Below the pieces are notes generated by a model. The model searched no databases. It was not told the DNA's origin and saw only the letters and a list, made by a program, of their open reading frames with translations. Source: Incurvaria masculella (Eukaryota > Arthropoda > Insecta > Lepidoptera > Incurvariidae). Taken from it: a stretch of 64,000 bases of DNA. Numbering within the stretch: the stretch's first letter is position 1; each line of letters starts with the position of its first letter. The DNA lies in assembly GCA_946894095.1 (NCBI GenBank), contig OX335655.1:10602001-10666000 (forward strand), read 5' to 3'. Shown piece after piece: positions 61,301 to 64,000 of this stretch. The position numbers were made by a program, and so were the translations under genes.

Positions 61301-62227
61301 CCACGACCTTTTTCGCACGTTCTTGTCGTACGTGATCCACTTTTCATCACCAGTTATCAGCTTCTTCAAAAATGGTTCGGTTTCATTACGTCGTAATAAA
61401 GAATCACAAATGAGTACACGGTTCATTAGGTTTCTTTCAGTGAGCTCGTGAGGTACCCAAATATCGAGCTTTTTTGTGTACCCAGTTTTTTTCAAATGCG
61501 CCAAAACTGTTTTGTGGTCAATTCCTAGTTCTTCAGCTACGTCGTAACTACTGATATGCCGATCTTGCTCCACTTTTTCAAAAATGGCATCCATTTTATC
61601 CGCAATAGGGCGACCAGAGCGACGTGCATCTTTGACATCAAAATTTCCGGATTGAAAACGCTTAAACCAAATTTGTGCTACTCTCACAGACACTGCACTA
61701 GGTCCATAAACATCGCAAATTTTTTTCGCGGCTTGCGTTGCATTTTTACCTTTTTTGTAGTAAAATTTTAAAATGTATCGAATTTCTTCATTAGATTCAC
61801 TCATTTTGACAGTACGAAAAACAAATGAGAATCACACATTTTCCTAATTTGAATTTGGAATTATGTTCTTTAAAATTTAAACTTTCAATGATACCAAAAC
61901 CAGCACTATACAAATAGTATAGCCAAAGAGATTTTATTACAAGTTCATACATACTATAATGCGAAAAGACTTTTTCCCCGACCTATTACAATAACAACAA
62001 TGAAACAAACTAACTAAACATGAGGACAGGAAAGCCATTTATGGTAATTCACTCAAGCAGTGACTATAGTATATACTATCACTAGAAAATTAGCAACTAA
62101 ATGGTATACCTTTTGATTTCGTGGCAGATTAGCGGTGAGTGTGTTGTAGCAGTGATGGGAGCTGGCGCAGGTAATGAGGGCAGATGATGTGTTTTGCTTA
62201 TGTACCAAAATCACTTCCATATTTTTC
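42869..62227 (-). CDS. MARF1: MARF1 (meiosis regulator and mRNA stability factor 1), C-terminal part
   Basis: Fifteen exons (5' to 3'): 62227-62110, 59678-59488, 55748-55574, 54519-54369, 53493-53249, 52633-52485, 51448-51286, 51094-50868, 50299-50130, 49394-49280, 49036-48931, 48743-47717, 46309-46146, 44426-44330, 42924-42869. All phases close, giving about 1,050 residues to the stop at 42869-42871. Order: end of the NYN nuclease domain ([14 protein letters not shown]), RRM1 ([12 protein letters not shown] ... [12 protein letters not shown]), a Pro/Ala linker, RRM2, then a series of LOTUS/OST-HTH domains, and a short tail ending APVPTDQ. In other animals MARF1 binds RNA, represses or destabilises transcripts and is needed in oogenesis. 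The first NYN exons lie beyond 64000. Introns are rich in SINEs and MITEs and contain an intact mariner. Confidence 0.93.
43001..43384 (+). mobile_element. 5S rRNA-headed SINE, full length with target duplication
   Basis: Starts TCAGCCTCAGTGGCCCAGTG. The 5S-like block CCGAAGTTAAGCAACG lies at 43045-43060 and CTTGGATGGGTGACC at 43077-43091. Then come the common body and an A-tail to 43384. AAGTATT flanks it at 42993-42999 and 43383-43389, a plausible target duplication. It lies 77 bp from the last MARF1 exon and is antisense to MARF1. Confidence 0.85.
43860..44275 (+). repeat. LINE 3'-end remnant
   Basis: Contains TTCTTCACACCATGTTCGAA and then GTTTATTCATCATCC...GGAAGAACCGGCAATAAACT and TTTCAACGTCCACTCAGTCT. 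The second half recurs at 58690-58860 and 62265-62420. It is probably the 3' end of one LINE family; no coding part is present. Confidence 0.5.
44620..45163 (-). mobile_element. TTAA-bounded MITE, copy 3
   Basis: TTAA at 44620-44623 and 45160-45163; the reverse-oriented copy of the family. The left end in plus coordinates is AAGGTGGCCCAACCCGGCGG with the GGTACAAAACCGTGCT motif, and the right end is GGGATGGGCCACCTTAA. Confidence 0.85.
45603..46094 (+). mobile_element. TTAA-bounded MITE, copy 4
   Basis: TTAA at 45603-45606 and 46091-46094. A short internal deletion after CATATTTCTTGTCA compared with other copies. Its right end is 52 bp from MARF1 exon 46146-46309. Confidence 0.85.
46346..46645 (+). 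repeat. 5S-headed SINE, degraded
   Basis: A 5S-like stretch (AAGCACGTCTGAGCGCGGTT, then TTCTGGATGGGTGATC) leads into the common body (AAAACTGTCGGTCCTCTTCC; AAGGTCCTGGCATGGC) and ends before a (CAGC)n run. Starts 37 bp upstream of the acceptor of MARF1 exon 46309-46146. Confidence 0.7.
46636..46668 (+). repeat. (CAGC)n microsatellite
   Basis: About eight CAGC units (CAGTCAGCCAGCCAGCCAGC and on) between a 5S-type SINE and a second SINE tail. Confidence 0.8.
46669..46812 (+). repeat. SINE tail of the tRNA-headed type
   Basis: GTTCAATGTAGCCGTGCTCA, GGTCCTGGCATGGCACC, TTCGGGAATGAAGTGTATTG and CATGTCAGGTCGCAT followed by ten A. Body and head are missing. Confidence 0.7.
47057..47465 (-). mobile_element. 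tRNA-headed SINE, near full length
   Basis: The minus strand starts GGAGCGGCTCGTAGCCTAGT, with a box B-like GGTTCAAATCC, then the common body and an A-rich tail at 47057. It lies in the MARF1 intron after the large LOTUS exon, same orientation as the gene. Confidence 0.8.
47717..48743 (-). CDS. MARF1: MARF1 large exon, LOTUS domains 4 onward
   Basis: A single 1,027-nt exon with very GC-rich coding sequence. Successive LOTUS/OST-HTH units read [17 protein letters not shown] ... [30 protein letters not shown] ... [17 protein letters not shown]; then shorter, more diverged units around [37 protein letters not shown] and [18 protein letters not shown]. In other lineages these repeats bind RNA or partner proteins. 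Long antisense open frames across this exon are shadows caused by its GC content. Confidence 0.9.
48931..51448 (-). CDS. MARF1: MARF1 exons for LOTUS domains 1-3
   Basis: Exon 51448-51286 holds LOTUS1 ([15 protein letters not shown] ... [20 protein letters not shown]). Exons 51094-50868 and 50299-50130 hold LOTUS2 ([35 protein letters not shown]). Exons 49394-49280 and 49036-48931 hold LOTUS3 ([45 protein letters not shown]). Each LOTUS domain from 2 on is split by an intron just before its FxxxY element, which matches a repeated-module origin. Confidence 0.88.
49680..49965 (-). pseudogene. 3' end of a non-LTR retrotransposon
   Basis: The minus strand reads [20 protein letters not shown], then [18 protein letters not shown] and VEELGWLK before a stop, typical of the C-terminal Cys/His region of arthropod LINE polymerases. 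It is followed by an (AAC)n run at 49692-49706, probably the element's 3' repeat tail. Lies in a MARF1 intron in the same orientation. Confidence 0.6.
50392..50536. mobile_element. Foldback MITE, complete
   Basis: The left arm GAAGCCTTAGTCCGCTAATA, GATAACTCCACTTTCGAGCA is mirrored almost perfectly by TGCTCGAAAGTGGAGTTATC and TGTTAGCAGACTTAGGCTTC. The 145-bp element is nearly all hairpin. Related copies are at 37040-37357 (interrupted) and 33634-33671 (half). Confidence 0.75.
52020..52063 (+). ncRNA. Hammerhead-ribozyme-like motif, isolated
   Basis: Stem I GGTC (52020-52023), box I CTGACGA (52024-52030, exact match to CUGANGA), one extra T, helix II GCCTCC (52032-52037) and GGAGGC (52044-52049) with loop AGCGTT, GAAA (52050-52053), a palindromic stem III ACATGT (52053-52058), T at 52059 as expected cleavage site, and GGCC (52060-52063) closing stem I. 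It has the same order and the same extra T as the Penelope-arm motif at 21088-21128, so it is probably a Penelope-like element remnant. It is antisense to MARF1, within an intron. Confidence 0.6.
52318..52432 (+). repeat. SINE body fragment
   Basis: CAGACCCCTTCCCCTACTAG, GACCCGCCCGGATTGGTACC, GCATTGGATGAAACTATGGT and AAGCGGCAATGAA match the common SINE body. Head and tail absent. Confidence 0.6.
52485..53493 (-). CDS. MARF1: MARF1 exons for RRM2
   Basis: Exon 53493-53249 starts with a Ser/Gly/Asp-rich linker ([20 protein letters not shown]), then the first RRM strand and helix [32 protein letters not shown]. Exon 52633-52485 completes the domain: [39 protein letters not shown] and [10 protein letters not shown]. 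The RNP motifs are degenerate, as in other MARF1 proteins. Confidence 0.85.
54581..54976 (-). mobile_element. tRNA-headed SINE, near full length
   Basis: The minus strand starts GAGCGGCTCGTAGCCTAGTG, then the common body, with an A-rich tail at 54581-54589. The tail end lies about 61 bp upstream of the acceptor of MARF1 exon 54519-54369. The box B region is diverged (GGTTAAAATCG). Confidence 0.75.
55574..62227 (-). CDS. MARF1: MARF1 first visible exons: end of NYN domain and RRM1
   Basis: Exon 62227-62110 reads [20 protein letters not shown] ... ANLPRNQK, the last strand and helix of the NYN domain. Exon 59678-59488 has [40 protein letters not shown] and [11 protein letters not shown]. Exon 55748-55574 completes RRM1 ([20 protein letters not shown]) and runs into a Pro/Tyr-rich linker. 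The 2.4-kb intron after the first of these exons contains the mariner. Confidence 0.88.
56027..56576 (+). mobile_element. TTAA-bounded MITE, copy 5
   Basis: TTAA at 56027-56030 and 56573-56576. The short-end type at the left (AAGGTGGCCCAACCCGCTCA), right end GCCGCCGGGTTGGGCCACCTT. Full-length core. Confidence 0.85.
56592..56605 (+). repeat. Poly-C tract (14 C)
   Basis: Fourteen consecutive C directly after the MITE at 56027-56576. The length is uncertain in any assembly. Confidence 0.8.
56841..57208 (+). mobile_element. 5S-headed SINE, second subtype
   Basis: The head TGGCTCGGTAGCCCGATAGC, TTGGTAAGCACCTCCAAGCG, CGGTTGAGTTCTGGATGGGT and GACC is 5S-like but diverged from the 43001 copy. It is joined to the common body and an A8 tail at 57201-57208. 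Confidence 0.75.
57425..57658 (+). repeat. Interspersed repeat, GGGTTCCGTACC type, degraded
   Basis: Contains CCTATTATCAAGCCTCCACT, GGGCTGTATCTCATGAACCG and TACGGAACCCTTCATGTG, ending CGCACTTGGCCGGTTTTG. The first ~20 bp are missing. Confidence 0.65.
58690..58860 (+). repeat. LINE 3'-end remnant
   Basis: Same sequence as the second half of 43860-44275: TTTATTCATCATCCATGAAT, GAAGAACTGGCAAGAAACTC, TCTAAGTTTACAAAAGTATT and GCCACTGCTTACAATCACAG. Confidence 0.55.
58985..59225 (-). repeat. SINE body fragment, diverged
   Basis: Minus-oriented body: GACAATTTTCATTGCTCACT, GGGTATATCAACCCAGGTGT, TCTAGTAAGTGAGGAACG and ACCACGGCCTGCCTCAACGG. Head and A-tail not recognisable. Confidence 0.55.
59240..59436 (-). 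repeat. Interspersed repeat, GGGTTCCGTACC type
   Basis: Reverse copy: GTGAAAATTTCAGCTGCC, TTACGGTTCATGAGCCCTGT, a (GACGGACG)n run, and GGGTACGGAACCCTAAAAAT at the right end. It abuts a 24-bp near-copy of a MARF1 exon start. Confidence 0.7.
60480..60600 (+). repeat. SINE body fragment
   Basis: TCATGATTCGAATTCCACGT, AAGTTCCTTCCTTACTTACA and AGAGTTAATACTCTGCGGGT are a diverged part of the common SINE body, just left of the mariner. Confidence 0.4.
60703..61985 (-). mobile_element. mariner transposon, complete
   Basis: Terminal inverted repeats of about 28 bp: GGTTGGGGAAAAAGTTTCTT from 60705 and, inverted, GGTCGGGGAAAAAGTCTTTT from 61983. Both are flanked by TA (60703-60704 and 61984-61985), the mariner target duplication. 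Length about 1.28 kb, with one intact transposase frame. It sits in a MARF1 intron in the same orientation as MARF1. Confidence 0.95.
60779..61804 (-). CDS. mariner transposase, DD34D
   Basis: 341 residues with no stop or frameshift, within the normal range for the family. The N-terminal half holds two helix-turn-helix units for inverted-repeat binding (about 1-110). WVPHEL is at 116-121. Catalytic aspartates are D153 (TGDEKW), D245 (HHDNARPH) and D280 (YSPDLAPSD), with 34 residues between the last two, which is the mariner signature. From memory the sequence is closest to the cecropia-type (Hsmar1-like) group. It cuts and pastes the element at TA sites in the nucleus. The intact frame and matched ends suggest a fairly recent arrival; activity is not shown. 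Confidence 0.95.
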   Translation of the reverse strand: MSESNEEIRYILKFYYKKGKNATQAAKKICDVYGPSAVSVRVAQIWFKRFQSGNFDVKDARRSGRPIADKMDAIFEKVEQDRHISSYDVAEELGIDHKTVLAHLKKTGYTKKLDIWVPHELTERNLMNRVLICDSLLRRNETEPFLKKLITGDEKWITYDKNVRKRSWSKAGQASQTVAKPGLTRNKVMLCVWWDWKGIIHYELLPPGRTIDSELYCEQLMRLKQEVERKRPELINRRGVVFHHDNARPHTSLATQQKLREFGWEVLMHPPYSPDLAPSDFHLFRSLQNYLGSVRLTSREDCQNHLSRYIDQKSQYFYSNGIMSLPTRWQKVIEQNGTYIL

Positions 62228-63274
62228 CTACGAATAAAGAAAAATTGAAATGACATTATTTTATTGTACTGTTTATTCATCATCCATAGGCGGCACTCGG
62301 ATTTGTCAAATTTGGATGAAGTCGGATAAGCCAGTTCAGCAAAACAAAACACAGCGAAGAACTGGCAAGAAACTCACCTGTGATTTTTTTTTTGCAACAT
62401 CCACTTAGTCTAAATTTACAAATTGTAAATAGAAACTACATAAAATTGAGGCTTGCCTCTATTGATCCTAGAATATTTTAGGAAATGAAATTTACAAGAC
62501 TTCAAAATGAAATAAGAGGGTCAAATAAGACATTTGATCCAATAACTTCTATTTAAAAGATCAGACAATATTTCAAAGTCTCTCAGAGGAGCGGACATGT
62601 AATACGAAGGCTTACAGGTTTCAATGATTCAGTTTAATTACCAAACCAAAAATTTTTCTACACACATATTATCAAAACTTCCAAAAAGGACCCAGCTTCG
62701 GTTCCGGCTTGTAACCGGTCTAATAATCGGGACAGTAGGTGTGGTATTTTCCATCCGTGTCCCGTTGCATCAAAAAAGACCAATGTGACGAAGTTTATAT
62801 TTTCACACTCGTAACTTCAGAATCAATCAGAAATATCTCAATAAAATAATTACAAATTATGACACATTGAACATAGGTAATTCTGCATGCACGACAATTG
62901 TGCGAGCGATAACCCTGGAACCATTGCATGTCGATGAATTCTTAAATTTGCAGTAATGTTGTCAGAGTTGTATTTTTATAATTTTACTAGTAACATTTTT
63001 TCAATGATGGCAATTTTTGTTGTACTCCTAAAATAAACAGAACCTAATCTAAACCAAAAAACTATGTCCAATAAAAAATCTTGTGAAATGTATCTAATGA
63101 TGATTGAATGATGATAATAATGCGTTCAATTATAATTTTAGTAAGAAAGTTATAATTACTTTGAAAATATTACTGCCACATTGATACTAGCCAAAAAAAA
63201 ACGTTGACAAAATAAAATATTGTGTGGGTAAAGTTGGGCACTGTGAGAACAATAGTTTATTTAGGTCACAGCTG
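62228..63274. other. MARF1 intron or upstream sequence
   Basis: No further MARF1 exon was found up to the window end. A LINE 3' remnant is at 62265-62420 (GTTTATTCATCATCCATAGG; GAAGAACTGGCAAGAAACTC), and a SINE tail at about 62690-62780 (GTGTGGTATTTTCCATCCGT). The rest is AT-rich. Confidence 0.45.
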
Positions 63275-63801
63275 TTAAGGTGGTCCAACATGCTCAACTC
63301 CCCATACAAACGGGGAAAGAAGATCACGCCTATATTAATTGTCAGTGATCCCAAATGTTGATTAAAATAGCTTTATTTGATCGAACTATATGTCTGATGA
63401 CCGTTGGCAATGTAAAATTGTGTTTGGTTTCTAAGTTATAAGGTCCGAAAGTTTTTTTTTTCGCGCGTTTTATACAATGACTTTGGAGGTGGATTACGCA
63501 ATGATAAAGTAAGAACATCTTAAAAACATTAGTCATCAGACCTAGCTTATTTAATCAAGATTTATAATTTATTTGGTTTTTGTTAGATTTTTGACTACAG
63601 CGGTTGTGGTTTTCTTTTAGCTATAAGTCGTTTTGTAAATCATACACTATTATGCACATTGTCTTTTTTGTGGAAATGTTGCATCTTCCTCATCACGGAG
63701 CCTATCTTATTCTTTGAAACAGAGAAGTTCCCAGAGCGCAACAGCACGGTTTTGTACCGTGACCGTGAATGAGTTAGTCCCGCCGGGTTGCGCCACCTTA
63801 A
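63275..63801 (+). mobile_element. TTAA-bounded MITE, copy 6
   Basis: TTAA at 63275-63278 and 63798-63801. The left end is AAGGTGGTCCAACATGCTCA and the right end GTCCCGCCGGGTTGCGCCACCTT. Some internal deletion near CGTTTTGTAAATCATACAC. Confidence 0.85.
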
Positions 63802-64000
63802 TGGCTACATTTAAACATATGACATATCTACTAAAAATAACTGAAGACGTCATAAGTGTCTTTGGTATTACAAAGAGATTAATTGAGACAGCATGGTTAA
63901 AAAACATAAAATGGAGTTTGTTTGTGTAAAATAAAAAAAACCTTAAGCAATTTTTTTTTACAAAGCAATAAGCCTGGATTCCTGCTGACAGCATCGTAAT

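Overview
The window is 64 kb of insect nuclear DNA, most likely from a moth or butterfly. The genes are intron-rich, and every exon model below closes in phase with GT..AG (or near) splice sites. The protein-level matches are to insect orthologues. The introns are packed with interspersed repeats of the kind I associate with Lepidoptera: 5S- and tRNA-headed SINEs sharing one body, the 'GGGTTCCGTACC...CACTTGGCCGG' repeat, TTAA-bounded MITEs, a Penelope-like element and a mariner. The species call is inference; the insect call is firm.

Layout. 1-2958: the 3' end of an unrecognised plus-strand gene among MITE and SINE fragments. 3-11.8 kb: no gene; two TTAA MITEs, a 5S-type SINE and a decayed LINE. 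11807-19289 (minus): a nine-exon, 414-residue gene for a membrane-anchored protein that resembles the N-terminal part of arthropod 'putative PEP synthase-like' proteins. Its exon 8 is followed by two decayed tandem copies. 19804-21215: a truncated Penelope-like element with mirror-image 395-bp arms and a 12-bp target duplication. 21963-32429 (minus): a complete PSMD12/Rpn5 (26S proteasome lid) gene of nine exons and 450 residues, with a 166-bp tandem duplication of its winged-helix exon. 33386-37815 (plus): complete ND-PDSW/NDUFB10 (complex I) of four exons and 157 residues, divergent from PSMD12 across a gap of about 1 kb and carrying a dead LINE in intron 2. 42869-62227 (minus): the C-terminal ~1,050 residues of MARF1 in 15 exons (end of the NYN domain, two RRMs, a long LOTUS/OST-HTH array), with the 5' part beyond the window. 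An intact mariner lies in its first visible intron.

The genes are ordinary housekeeping or germline genes and do not form an operon-like system. The unusual content is structural. Two hammerhead-ribozyme-like motifs share one architecture, one in the Penelope arms and one alone in a MARF1 intron. SINE families swap promoter heads on a common body. Two different TTAA-ended MITE families are present, one MITE is nested in another, and single exons in two neighbouring genes have been tandemly duplicated. MARF1 exons are hemmed by mobile elements within tens of bases of splice sites. All calls come from reading the sequence; no database search was run.
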